The notes: generated by a model from the letters alone, not told the origin. Shown: positions 1 to 11,627, counted from the stretch's first letter. The stretch is 64,000 bases of DNA from Beaufortia kweichowensis (GCA_019155185.1 CM032811.1:2720287-2784286); one strand, 5' to 3'. A program made the numbers and translations.

Positions 1-231
1 GCACCTTAACTTTTCCCCTTAAGTATGAGGAGTGATTTAAGGAGTGATTTCCCCTTACCTAAGAGAATAACTTAAGGGCGTTGCATATAATCCCTTAAAC
101 GGTTCTCTTAGGTAAGAGAAAACGTTAAGTGTTTTAAGACATCGACCCAGGTTTGACGTGATGAAATTATACCGTTCCGCTTACTCAAACATTAACCCAG
201 TAGCAGCTTTACAGATAACAGTAGATAAAAC

Positions 232-947
232 GTCATGGATAGGAAAACAAAAAAGTAAGAGGAGGAGAAGTGTACTTCTTGACGTTTTGGAAAAAGAAAA
301 GCAATAAAAAGGTTTGATCCCGCTGATGACAAATGCAAAAAACAGTGGAGGAAATAACGGAGAAAATTAACGCTATCTGGGAGTAAAAAGAACAGTCCAT
401 GAAGTAATAAAAAAATATGAAAACATCTCTGTGGTGGCAAAAAAAGAAATAAGCCTTCACAAAATGGAGTCCAACAAAACTGGTAAAAACAACACCCTTT
501 ATTAGCACATTTTACCGCACCATAGAGTGCGTTTTGTTGCAATATCACAAAGTGCTAATGGTTACAAACAGGTGGAGGACCACCGCTGCCTAAATTGTCA
601 AGACATCATTGGGGCGGACTCACCTGTCCTGGCTGGCATCTCTGGAGGTTTAGAGAGTGAAGCTGAACCAGCAGAACAGCATAACACGGAGTGAGAGAAA
701 TTTTAATCAACCATATATTACTGCTATGAGAATAAACAATTTTAAACATCATGACATGGCATAATATATGACAACAAATAATATTATCATATTCGTTTCA
801 CATATTAGAGTTTCCCAGCAATCTCAGGAAAAGCAGCTTCAACACCGACAGAGCGCAAGCAGCAGTACGCCAAACCAGGCAGCAGCCAAGTGAGGTTCTT
901 TTAAAATTATTTTAGTCTCTTGTTAATTCGACATTGAAAAGCCTCAG

Positions 948-1020
<73 letters not shown>

Positions 1021-1224
1021 TATATATATTCAAAACACTTGTGAATTGCAGAAAAACGCAAATAGGACCCTGTCCTACAGCTACAAAAGACCAAACTGCA
1101 GTTAGAGATTGAAAAAATTAAAAGGGAGAAGGAAAATCAAGATCTTTACAACTTCATTCTTAACAACAAACTTCTACAGCTACAAAACAAAGGAAAAATA
1201 ATAATCACACCAATGGAAGAATAA
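232..1224 (+). pseudogene. Harbinger Myb/SANT-like DNA-binding protein, decayed, apparently three exons
   Basis: Harbinger elements carry a second gene for a Myb-like protein that brings transposase to DNA and the nucleus. On the plus strand, broken frames from 232 give a basic start (MDRKTKK), a KCKKQW...ITEKINAIW-like trihelix region, TGGGPP at 568-585 and DIIGADSPVLAGISGG at 602-649. Plausible introns follow (GTGAGAG to CCCAG near 690-818; GTGAGG to TTGCAG near 890-1050), the second filled by a TA microsatellite. The last exon encodes a Leu/Lys/Glu coiled coil (KLQLEIEKIKREKENQDLY) ending at a TAA near 1224. Stops and frameshifts in the first part make it a pseudogene. The exon limits are inferred. 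Confidence 0.65.
950..1017. repeat. (TA)n microsatellite
   Basis: About 34 uninterrupted TA units inside the putative intron of the Harbinger Myb-like pseudogene. The YIYIYI open frame here is an artefact. Confidence 0.98.
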
Positions 1225-1369
1225 ATTCATTTTATGACACTTGTGTAAAAGTGTTGCATTTGATTATGTTATTATAAGAGCAAATATAGTAACAAAATAC
1301 AAACAATAATGAAAACAATAGCTACATTCATATAAAATATTAATAATCCTGGCAATAACATTGTTTTTT

Positions 1370-3057
1370 ATTCTAACCATCAAAGGCAGAATAGGTCTTC
1401 GACATGTTAAAAAGAACAACACAGGCAACAATAATTTTGCAAGCCCTTGACTGCTCAACGCGCAGCTCGTGTGGAGACAATTAAATCTGAGTTTAAGCTG
1501 TCTGATCGTCCTTTCAATTAAACATCTTGTGTGTGTGTCAAAGCGTTGTTGTATCTTTCCTACGAGTGTAAAAAAAATCACCCTCATTAGATTTTGCAAA
1601 TAACAATTGTAATGGCCTACACTATTTAAAAAATTTAGTTTATTTCACAAAGTTCAGGAGGAGCGTGGTCATGTAATCCAACCAATCAGCGCAGAGAGGT
1701 CTCTATATATATAGCCGTCCCTCTCCGCTGTCCTGTGACCCACCCCATCACCTCTCTCGCGACTATCTTTCCCAGTTAAAAAGGGGGGAGGACTCTGGGT
1801 TCTGGCTAAAATTAAGAGCTCGGAGCCTTCCCCAGTGGCGGAGCCAGAGGGATGTCCGGCCACTGGACATCCGATTGGCCACCCCGGGTGCCACCCCAAA
1901 ATTTATTCGCTGCTGGGAGTTGCTGATGCTGATTGACATCTCATTTGTCTAAAGAAGTTTTTGAATTTTGCCGGCAACGCTGCTCAAGCTATTTTCAAAT
2001 CAAAGACGACCCGAAAACAAGAGCATGGTTTCAAGGTAAGACGAATAATCATATTTGAAATAAGTTTTATAGTGTGTATTATAAGGTTTGTTTGCTAAGT
2101 TACGTTTATTATTCGCTGTGTAAGTTAACGAGGCGCCGACATAAATGAATGAGATTAGCGATCGATTCGCACTTTAGACAGTTAACGTTACACAGTGTAA
2201 TTTATTATTTCAACTTCATGAGTACAGTGCGTGTGTGTGTATGGACCACCTGAAATAGCAGTTGCCACCCCCTGGCCACCCCGTGTAAGAAAATTCTAGC
2301 TCCGCCACTGGCCTTCCCCTCAGACAGCATGCCAAATATGCTTTGTTTTATATCTGATTTCATGTTAATGCGAACTCGTGAAACATCAATAAGGCAACAT
2401 GTTGTTCACATTACTTTAAGTTAAGCAGTATGCCTATTTTAGGTATACAGGATTCAAAACTTTTTAATCCGTGTATGTAGTAAGTTAAATGACTTATACA
2501 TCTAAATTGACTGTTAAGATTATTACATGCCTGTGCAGCGTTAAGGGGATTCATGAAAGGCGTCATGAGTCATGGTCGGCAGGGGTAACCATTGTCCCCG
2601 AGCAAGAGGCCACTGTGGATTCCAGCTTCAAAATCTCCGTCAATTATACCACAAATTCGAGGAAACCTTGCTTTCCGAAAAAAAGAGGTTTGAATGGCAT
2701 CCTGTTCGTGAGGAGATGGAAACGTAACGGTTTGGCTTAAATGACGGCAAAGGGCCCCTGCAACCTGGTGAATAACCCAGCTCACAGAAGATTTATGAAT
2801 GTGGAAAACATCTCCCACTACAGACTGGAAACTCCCAGTTGCAAAAAAGCGAAGTGCTATAAGCAGCTGTAACACCGCTGGGTGACACGGTCAAGGTCTC
2901 CTTCCAGTTTGTTGGTGATCTAATAGATAGCGCGACGATCAAACCGATATTCTCGCAACAGTTTTTCGTCGTTAAGATGGTCCATCGGATTCTCCCTATC
3001 ACGAAAAATTCGCCTCAGCACATCAATATCTTCAAAAGGATCCCAAAACTCAGCCAT
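1370..3057 (-). pseudogene. PIF/Harbinger (HARBI1-like) DDE transposase, disrupted by deletion, stops and insertion
   Basis: The likely start is ATG at 3057 (MAEFWDPFEDIDVL), followed by a family-typical N-terminus (DHLNDEKLL, YRFDRRAIY) that hits a stop and shifts frame. LQLLIALRFFATGSFQSVVGD and the helix-turn-helix VHKSSVSWVIHQV-type segment are clear near 2870-2740. FPRICGIIDG, around the first catalytic Asp, then jumps directly to LLLGDNGYPCRP, so the central part between the first two acidic sites is deleted. After LMTPFMNPLN near 2525 the gene is broken by about 0.9 kb of foreign DNA. It resumes at about 1555 with FDTHTRCLIERTIRQLK and fades by 1370. It cannot encode an active enzyme. 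Confidence 0.8.
1833..2310. mobile_element. Non-autonomous hAT element (478 bp) with perfect 8-bp target duplication
   Basis: The termini are inverted: CAGTGGCGGAGC at the left and GCTCCGCCACTG at the right. The element is flanked by identical 8-mers GCCTTCCC at 1825-1832 and 2311-2318, the hAT hallmark. There is no transposase inside. The DNA on either side lies within the Harbinger transposase, giving an element inside foreign DNA inside an element. Confidence 0.92.
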
Positions 3058-3334
3058 ATCATCAAATTTGTGTTCCTGAAACTCTTAAGGTAAAGTTTTC
3101 CCAACCTTAAACTACACTTAGGAAAATGGCAATTGAGGGGCTTTATGCAACACTTAACGGCTTTTAAGGGATTACTTAAGATACTTGAGGGAAATTCTAA
3201 GGGTTTATGGCGTTTTACTTAAATTATTGCTTAAGTAACACTTAAGGGTTATTTTCTGCAACCCCCTTAATTTTAAGGGAAACTTAAGGGAAAATTACAT
3301 TTAAGGTGCTTTATGCAACCGGGCACTGGTACTT

Positions 3335-3995
3335 CCGGCCTCACCTACAATGCAACACAACCTCATAATTCAAATTGGCAACACACCCATTACACCATCC
3401 AAATCAGTAAGAAACCTAGGTGTAATCTTCAATAACCAGCTGTCCTTTACTGAACACATCACAAGGATATCACGGTCTTGCAGATATGCACTTTACAACA
3501 TCAGGAAGACCAGGCCATATCTCACAGAGCATGCCGCCCAACTGCTAGTTCAATCCATGGAAATTTCTAGACTGGACTATTGCAATGCTCTTCTGTCCGG
3601 TCTTCCTGCATGAGCAACAACCAAACCACTCCAGATGATACAGAACGCAGCAGCAAGACTTGTTTTCCAAGAACCGAAAAGAGCACGTCACACCACTCTT
3701 CATCTCTCTCCACTGGCAACCGGTTGCTGCCCGCATTATTCAAATCCTTAATGCTGACATTTAAAACCGTCACAAACTCTGCACCCTCATACTTTGACTC
3801 TCTTCTACACATCTACAACCCATCCTGAACCCTGCGCTCAGCAAACGTCGACTGGTGGTACCCTTACAGAAGGGCACTAAATCTCTCTCTCGTTCTTTCT
3901 CCTTCTCTGTTTCCTGCTTGTGGAATAATCTCCCTAATGCAATCCGATCTGCCACATTGTGCTACACCCTCCACGTCACTTTTTAACGTGCAAGG
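3335..3995 (+). mobile_element. LINE-2-type retrotransposon, 5'-truncated 3' end of ORF2
   Basis: Broken plus-strand frames read as the C-terminal end of a fish L2/CR1-clade reverse transcriptase ORF: SVRNLGVIFNNQLSFTEHI, LYNIRKTRPYL, LDYCNALLSGLP, a KRAHVTPLF-like block and a C-terminal FSFCFLLVE/WNNLP-like tail. Frameshifts occur after LLSGLPA. The same family recurs at 44.2, 47.3 and (inverted) 50.8 kb. It lacks the 3' tail that is seen at 44.5 kb. Confidence 0.75.
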
Positions 3996-4074
3996 TACCA
4001 CTTTGTGTATTGTATATTTTAACAAATGTATATTTCTATTTTTAAAATAGATAACTCATTCACTCATGTGGAGG

Positions 4075-5165
4075 ATGAAACAATGATTAACAGCAAAGGA
4101 TTATGGGACATGGAGTTCAAATGCTAATGAGTCCGGATAAGATGAGCAGGACAAGACCATACAAGGCAGGCAGGTGAGGAGGCCAGGGCGGAACAGGCAG
4201 GGCTGGAGACCAAAGCAGCGCAGGCAGGTCAGGAGGCCAGGGTGGCACAGGCAGGTCTGGAGACCAGAGTGGCGCAGTCAGGTCTGGAGGCCAGGGCGGA
4301 GCCAGCAGAGGAGGGAGACAGGGCAGAGCCAGCAGAGCAGGGAGACAGGGCGGAGCTGGCAGAGCAGGGAGACAGGACAGAGCCGGCACAGGCAGGTCAG
4401 GAGGCCAGGGCGGAGCTGGCAGAGGAGTGGGACACGGCGGAGCTGGCAGAGCAGGAAGACACTCGGGACCACTGGGAGGACTGGACTCTGGACCACCAGA
4501 CTCAGAACCACCTGGGACGACTGGACTCTGGACCACCGGACTTGAAACCACTGGGACAACTGGACACAGAAATACTGGGACGATCAGGCTATGGACCACC
4601 GCACTTAGGACCACTGGACTCTGGACCACCGGACTTGGAACCACTGGGACGACCACATTCTGGACCACTGGACTTGGGACTACCGAACTAGGGACCATCG
4701 GACTTGGGACCACTGGAGTAGAAACCAGTGGGATGACTGGACTCTGGACCACCGGACTCAGAACCACTGGGATGATTGGGCTCTGGACCACCGGACTTGG
4801 GACCACTGGGACGACCAGAATCTGCTCCTTAGCCTGCAGAACCTGACGCCTGCTGCCCCACAAAAAAATCTTTAGGGGGAGTGTCCTCCTCTGCTACCCT
4901 GACCATGAAAGAGAGCCAGGTAATAAGCATGGCACAATCTAAAATTTGTTGGAGTAACCATCACAAATCAGCTGGTCTTTGAGTGGTTGATTCAGTCCGT
5001 AAATGAAGAAATCTATGAGAGTGCAGTCCAGAAGTGTGCAAAATTAAGCTATGTTCAAAAAGTCCCACATGTGGTCTTTGAGAGACTACTTACCCTGGTG
5101 CATGCTGACAAGGGCAACTGCTGGATCCATTTTTGTTCAGTCGTTCTGTTATGAGGGGAAGGTAG
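4075..5165 (-). mobile_element. Ty3/gypsy-like retrotransposon gag remnant, copy A
   Basis: Read on the minus strand, a gag start (ATGGATCCAGCAG near 5135, MDPAVALVSM) follows a CATAACAGAACGACTGAAC leader. Next is a frameshifted gag core (DFFIYGLNQPLKDQLICDG near 4960-5010) and then the tandem-repeat coding region at 4863-4117. The leader and gag start match copy B at 49.67-49.75 kb, which has the opposite orientation. No pol is seen. Confidence 0.65.
4117..4863 (-). pseudogene. Low-complexity Pro/Val-rich gag tail encoded by a minisatellite
   Basis: An open minus-strand stretch of 248 codons. The first half repeats PVVPSPVVQSPV-like units; the second repeats PPWPPDLPAPP/PCLPALPAPP-like units. 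At the DNA level it is a degenerate GC-rich tandem repeat in two domains, roughly 4470-4840 (units like GGACCACTGGGA) and 4180-4470 (units like CAGGGCGGAGC). It probably is the C-terminal part of the gag ORF of copy A; no function is assigned. Confidence 0.55.
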
Positions 5166-5890
5166 ACAGACAGATGCAGTTAATTTATTTGAATATTATC
5201 CAGAAACAGGAACAGGAACCATTCACATAAAACATATTGAACAACTGACAACTGACAAAATGAACATAAGGGCAATAAATACACAAGGGATAACAAGAGG
5301 GCTAACAAGACACAGGTGTGGATGATTGTTACGGGTAAAGGTAAGAGACAGAGTCACAGGGAGTAAGTTGAACACAGGTTTACTTCCTTCGATTTCAAAA
5401 AACAGTTCATCCAAAAAAGCAGGTAACATAAACATCCATACACAACTCCAAACATAGGCAGCGGTATCCATAAAACAGATCCAAATGAGATATATCCAAA
5501 CTCTGAGACAGAAGCAAAAACAAAACCTAAAACAGGTAACGAACTCCAAATAGGTACATGCGTAATCCAAACAGGTACAGGCGTAATCCAAACAGGTCAC
5601 GAAACAGAGAACAACAGGCATAGAACAACAGGCATGAAACTACAAGAAACAACAATACTGGACCAGGAACAGAACAAAACACAGAGCTTTTAAAGAGTCC
5701 TTAATTGCTGGTGACAGGTGCAGGTAATTCGGGATGATGGATGGTGATAGTGATGGTGAACAGGTGGTGAGGTGCAAAGCATTCTGGGAGATTGAGTCCA
5801 TGGGGAGGTGCAGGGTGAAACCGTGACAATGATGAGTTCAAATACTAATGAGTCCAAATAAAGGGAGCAAGACAAGACAAAACAAGGAAG
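5166..5890 (-). mobile_element. LTR/leader-like retroelement sequence adjoining copy A
   Basis: Mosaic sequence rich in AACAGG/CAGGTA motifs with a TGACAGGTGCAGG block. GAGTTCAAATRCTAATGAGT occurs at 5834-5853 and again at 4113-4132, suggesting partial LTRs on either side of the 4.1-5.9 kb remnant. Reverse-complemented, 5700-5830 resembles the leader at 27.95-28.05 kb. LTR boundaries are not resolved. Confidence 0.4.
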
Positions 5891-8800
5891 ACACAGACAG
5901 GATCATGACACAAATATGGATTATTTTGGTCCCATGAATATACTGGTTAAATAAATAATGTAATTACATTCGTATATAACAATTATATTACAAATTGGTA
6001 AAAATGAATATTTAGACTTTACGTAGCCTACCAGTTAATGTAAGTAACTATTAATTTATAAAGGTTTTCCACATTTTCTACTTTCTCTCCCTCTACTAGC
6101 TTGCATTTCTTGTGAATCACTCATTTGTACTTTTTTATTTTGTAGTTTACTTTGGATAAAAACATTTGCTAATATAAGAGAATCTTGGATCTTAGGAGCA
6201 AGTTTTAGATTATTTAATTTATTAAATACAGTACAGTGCAGTGTTTTTTTGGACAGTTATTTATTTATTTATTTTGCTGTGTCAATAGGAAATATCATTT
6301 TACATTCCTTTTGCCATTATTTAAAATAATAATGTGAGTTTTTTTGTATGCACAAGGACTCTGACAACAGCCGGTGCTCCACATGGAGATCTGGTCTCAC
6401 CATCATCGAGTCTGCCTATTATCACATGATGAATGAGAAAAAACTGCTGATGTGTTACACACATATTATAGTTCTTGCATCTTGCAGTTGGTCACACCCA
6501 TTTCTTCAATTTTGAAGCTGGTTTGAGCTGAAGGAGGGGGTTTTATTACCCATTGATGCTAGGGTTTACTGATAAGATTACAATGTCAGCAAAAAAAATT
6601 ATTGTATATTAAATATTTTATCAATTAAAAAAGTATTTTGGAATTGTATTCTCATTTTTTAATTATTTTATGAATGTTCATAGGGTTATTTTAAAGAAAT
6701 GTAAAATGATTTGGATAGGTAGCAGACAGTACAGACAGCCTTTTTCCAATTGTGAATATCTTTAAGCAATAAGGAACAAATACAAGAGAGAAAATGTGTG
6801 AGATGTGTCCCGTTACAAGAAGCAATATCCATATATTTGACAGAAGCCGGGGCATTTCATGCTTATTACATTAGGTAAAAAAAGAGTGAGAGAAAAGGGT
6901 AAAAAATAATCAAAAATGCATCTGGAATAATGCACTTTTCAGAGTCTATCCATCATTGTTTCACCACGCTTGGTCCTTTACAAAAGAAGATGGGCGGGGG
7001 AAGAGGTAGTGCCTTGCCTCTTCTGTTGGAAATGTTTCTCAGGCAGATACTGTGTAATTGAATTGAATAAGACTTTCTCAGGAATGGCTCACATAATTTT
7101 ACTGCATGATGCCATAAGCATGACCTGTATAAAGTAAATGGGTCAGTAATTGTTTTAGCTTCTCCTCCATATCTGTCTAATGGAAAGTTAAGCGATACTG
7201 TAAAGTATAAACCCAAAACTAATACTTTTACTCCTTCTCATGTGGGGAAATAGTGGGCTTGGGGAAATAGGATGTGAATTTATAGCAAATACAGTGACAG
7301 TTGAAAACTTTAACACATTGAAAGTGTTGTTATCAGCATCACATACATATATATCAATACTGTAAAAAAATATGTAATCAGTAAGTAGTATCAAGAAATG
7401 TTTTACATTACCTCAACTCATTTAACACAGTTAAGCAATTGCAACTTATTTTTATAAGTTACAGCAAATTTAAAAAAGTTGAAATGTTTTGAAAGCCAAT
7501 TTGACTGTATTTAAACATTTAATGCTGCTTTTAATGTGTTAACAGTGAATAAATCTGGTTTCCCTTATTTTGATCCTTATTCCCATATTTTGAATTTTTC
7601 ATATACGTTTTTTTTTAAATTTGCATATTCAGATGTGCATAGACATTTTGGGGAGCAGGTCATTCATCTCATAATTATTTATAGAAAAATAAATTATAAA
7701 TCACTTGCATAAATCATTTAAAGAGGTAGGTTATTCTTTAAAAAGGCCAATATACACATAGGATGCAATGTGTCAAAAAACAAGGATAGAAAATTCACAG
7801 CGAAAGGCTGACCACATAATTTTTTCCCCTTATTTAACACTTGGAAAATAAAAGTAGCATATGTTAGTTTGTATCTAATACAGCCTTAAAAATGTAAAAA
7901 TAAATATTTAAAAGGGGTTCATTGATATTTTACAAAATTATTTTTAAAGCCCATTAAGTAACAAACATTATAGGTAATTTTAAGGCATGTTATATTTAAA
8001 ATATATGAATCCCTTTGCAATTTGTTTTTCAAAAATTCTTTATTGCATTAGTAGCAAAACAAACAGGAAACCCCTCACAAATGTTGTATACTTAATGTAT
8101 TATTTTAATGAAGTAAAAATATTTTGTTCACAACATTTTTGTTCCATCATACTTAAGCATATTTAAACTTTATACTTAAGCAACTTTCATGTTTATCTCA
8201 ATTTTGATATTTGGACAATAAAGCTCCAGGGGTCTTTTAGAAGCCACAATTGTGACTGTTGCTTAGAGTGTTCAGGAACTGTGTCATTTTCATAATTTGT
8301 GCTGAAAACAGAGGGTGTATTACAGTAACATGAATTAAAATTCATAGAAAAGCACTGATCAAGAAATCAAATATAAATCTGAAGATCATGACAGTATCTG
8401 AATTCTACAATGACCTATTTGTTTTACAAAAAAATAATCTTTTTAGCTAGATATTTACTTTATCTGACAAAAAGACTAAATTGGTTTTTGCCTGTCCTAA
8501 TAGTAGTTGGTGGTTGAATTAATATTTAATAGTAAAGCATGGGTGAGAGCAAAGTTGTATTGCAGGTGTTTTCAATTTATTGCTTGGTGTAAAGCTCAGA
8601 GGGATCTTTTATCTATTCAATCTATTCGAACTCTTTTTAAATATTTTTCTGCAATTTTATAGTACTTGAGAATGTTATGTTATGTTTAGGTTTTATCTGG
8701 ATTTGTTGCTTTGTTGTTACTTTAAAAATCTCTAGAATACAAAAAAACTTTTAAAACAGTCCATTTTAAAATGGATTATCTTTGAGTAATAGTAACTGCA

Positions 8801-9240
8801 TTGATGTCACAATGTATGTGATTATATTTGACACTTTTTTTTACAAAAACAATAAAAATCACATGTGCAGAAGCAAATAAGTGTACATATAAGGGATTAA
8901 ATATAAACTGGGTGTTTTTTTGCAAACCTAAAGTCCGTATACAGATACATTTTGGAAATACAATTTTTTTTCTACCATTTTATGCCAGTCCTGTGCAGGC
9001 CTCATGGGACAGCTAATTTCCACCGAATACACACTTCAGAATAGGGTTAGAGTTTCATAGATTTAAAAGGTCTTTTTAAAATAGTACAGTACAGTACAAG
9101 CCATATTTTTACGGTAGTGAACTCTTATTATCTGCAATTATGTTATTTTATGAAATTATAATATTAAGAGTTTTTTTATAATTGTATATTAGTACAACAT
9201 AACATTTACCAAGGGTTTGATCTTTCAGTTTCAAATTAGT
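5891..9240. other. AT-rich intergenic DNA, no gene seen; possible CNE at 6940-7200
   Basis: Mostly AT-rich single-copy-looking sequence with poly-A/T runs. The block at 6940-7200 is more complex and could be a CNE. A short open stretch near 6355-6520 is discussed among the rejected items. Confidence 0.4.
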
Positions 9241-9266
9241 CTGAAACTGTTCACGTTAAATTAAGG

Positions 9267-9281
9267 CCAGTAGATGGCAGC
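9267..9281 (+). promoter_or_regulatory. CTCF-like binding motif
   Basis: CCAGTAGATGGCAGC matches the CTCF core consensus CCASYAGRKGGCRSY at every position. Occupancy cannot be judged from sequence. Confidence 0.5.
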
Positions 9282-9885
9282 AACATCCTATAAAGTACAC
9301 TTAGGGGTACACTTAAACTTATGGGCCAGCCTTCACATGAACCAAAGAATGATGTTGGATCGACCGTTTGGTTAGGATAAGCAACTACACATAAACACAA
9401 CTTATTAAAACCAGTCAAAAAAGCATCTTACAGTGTCTCATTCAATAACAGACATTTAATAACAGTTTATGGTTTCATGGCAGACAGCATGCATGTATAA
9501 GAACCTTTTTTTACAGCATCTTTAAGAAGATCTTAAAACCCTTAGAGTAACATTGTCAGATACTTACTTTACCAACCAAACCTAAATTATTACAGATACA
9601 CAATACAGAATAGGAAAATTAACATTTGACACATGTTTTTTTGTCATTCTTACGCATATTTAACCAGATTCCTACACACACATGCTGTGTTGTTGTGCGC
9701 TGTGACATTGGTGCTTGGCAAGGTACCATCTGCTGCTTGGTTAACTGTTTTGACAAAACAGTGAAAGAAAAATATCCCATGGTAAAAGAATGCACAAAAC
9801 AAAACAAAAGAAATAAAAATAAGAACAATAACATTCTTTATTCCACACACTAACCTCCCGTCAACAACAACACAAACAACAGGCC
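9282..9885. other. Intergenic, no gene seen
   Basis: AT-rich. The overlapping opposite-strand open frames near 9620-9850 show no family similarity. Confidence 0.35.
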
Positions 9886-10085
9886 AAACCCTTCTGTATT
9901 AATACTCATCAAGGCTTCGGGGTAGACAACGAGAACACCTCGCCTCCATAATCAGGACCCCCACATGAGCAGCAGCACACCTCTGGTTTCAGCATAATTA
10001 CAGACAGGCGATAATCAGGTCAGCCCGGCGGGGCCAAGTGAGCCGGCGGAGGTGTTAATAAACATTCCTACCCACTTTTTTTGTT
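9886..10085. promoter_or_regulatory. Candidate conserved non-coding element
   Basis: A sharp switch from AT-rich flanks to complex, balanced sequence with homeodomain and bicoid-type cores (GCATAATTACAG, GATAATCAGG) and a short GC-rich centre (GCCCGGCGGGGCC). No repeat signature and no coding frame. Enhancer function is an inference from character and from the position 3' of shox2. Confidence 0.4.
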
Positions 10086-10800
10086 CTGTTTCCTGAGGAA
10101 AGAAAGAGAGACGAAAAGAGAGAAGCCTGCCTACTTGGGCACGATGGTTCTGTATAGATACCCTGGGGCACGACACCCCCCCAAAAGGTTACTCTGTAAG
10201 CAAGAAAAGAAAACATGGGAGAGAGAAAGAGAAAGTGATGTACGCAAGCCCGCTTTCCCTTGGAGTTTAGGGGGAAAAGAACTTAACAGTTTCAAATAAT
10301 TCAAATGCTCACATTTCACAGATTAGCATACGGATTGCTTGCAGTCACAAGAATGCGATTTTACATTTGGCATTTTGAAAATAAAATATCTATCAGCATC
10401 ATGCTCTTTTCTGGAAAAAAAGAAAACCAAATCAAAGACAGACATAACCCAAGGTGCAGCCTATCAGCAGAGTGTCTCTTTCTAAGAAAGAAGACCGGTA
10501 AAGAAAGAACTGGATTCTAATTAGTTGTTTTTCTTACTGAGGGTTGCTACTTTTTTTAACGCTGCAAGGCTACACATTTTTTGGTAATTCATTAAGAAGA
10601 AAAGGTAGTAAAGTTTAAATACAATATTCAAGTAAAAAGTCATCAAAGCGTGTGAACCGAGTAAAAATGTTTACTGTCTCCTCCTAAAAAAGTTTCTCAA
10701 GAAAATAAGGTCCCAGATGACTTGCTTAATAGAGTTCTTTTTAATAACTGTATTTATGCTTATACTAGTTTAACTAAAAAGCCTCTAATTATTATTATTA

Positions 10801-10846
<46 letters not shown>

Positions 10847-11338
10847 ATTATTATTATTATTATTAAAAGACTTAAAAAGACTTGTTTTACAAAGTAAAGC
10901 TTTGGCACATGTTGATAGAAAAGACCTTTTTGATTTACAGGAATTTCAGGATTCCAGATTTTTTAGTTTACTTTTATTTTTAATATAGTAAACAAATTGA
11001 TGAGTGCAAGAGCACAACTGCAAATTTGTTATGAGGTATGTAGAGCGATAAAAACTGCTTAAAACAATTTCCAAAAGTTTAGATCAATCACACTATTTTA
11101 CACTACATTATTTTTTTATGTAAAGATGAACACAAGCAATTAAACTGATTTTAAACTAAACATATGAATATTAAGCAAATACTTACATTTATGTACTTGG
11201 CAGAAAAGAAGCAAAATCAGGCAAGGAGAAAAAAGTACAGGCTTAATTGCTCAGCAATATAGATTCTGTTAGAAGCCTCACCATCACACATTTTTGCCGA
11301 CTTTTACCTTTAGAATTAGTTAACGATTGATCCAAGTG
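10086..11338. other. Intergenic with a long TTA tract
   Basis: AT-rich. (TTA)n at about 10787-10864 makes a poly-Leu open frame that is not a gene. Confidence 0.5.
10787..10864. repeat. (TTA)n microsatellite
   Basis: About 25 nearly perfect TTA/ATT units. Confidence 0.95.
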
Positions 11339-11625
11339 TTATTTAATATTATAAATTTTCACTGCCTTCAAATGGGGTGGAGGAGGAAAACAAGTATATT
11401 GTAATTCTTTGGCAAAAAAGGCAAACAAACAATGACAAGAACTAAAACACAGTAAGGCAAGGGGGGCCAGAACAAATAGTCCAGCAGGAACCAACAGGAC
11501 AGGAACCCGACTTGACCAAATCCCACTGGGAGACCAAACACACAGGGCAGAGACCACAACAAACTACACTGGACAAAGAACACAGGGATGTTGAATATGG
11601 GAGCTAGTGAGAAGAGAAATGAGGA
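11339..11625 (-). mobile_element. LTR-like retroelement remnant
   Basis: Read on the minus strand it has the T/C-rich, TGTTTTAG/TTGTTTGCC-rich character of the fish LTR/leader sequences also seen at 13.5-14.0 and 28.0 kb. There is no coding frame and the termini are not identified. Confidence 0.3.
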
Positions 11626-11627
11626 AA

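Larger units (their letters stand above)
1..3325 (-). mobile_element. PIF/Harbinger DNA transposon, decayed, left tip cut by the window start
   Basis: The right end (about 3080-3325), inverted, reads GCACCTTAA...TTTTCCCTTAAG and pairs with the left end at base 1 (GCACCTTAA...TTTTCCCCTTAAG). On the right the terminal repeat continues about 15 bases further to CCGGGC, so the true left tip lies just before base 1. Both subterminal regions hold many CTTAAG/TTAAGGG motifs. Inside are a plus-strand Myb/SANT-like gene and a convergent minus-strand Harbinger transposase gene, both broken. Foreign DNA of about 0.9 kb, including a hAT element, splits the transposase. Strand is given by the transposase. 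The 3-bp target site was not resolved. Confidence 0.85.

Noticed and set aside
912..1094. YIYIYI frame
   Set aside because: Translation of the TA microsatellite; the same applies to 20203-20637.
6350..6520. Possible isolated exon on the plus strand after a T-rich stretch ending CACAAG (reads DSDNSRCSTWRSGLTIIESA)
   Set aside because: No donor, no neighbouring exon and no recognised family; single short open stretches are expected in this much DNA.
10722..10988. 88-codon frame with a long poly-Leu/Ile run
   Set aside because: Produced by the TTA microsatellite.
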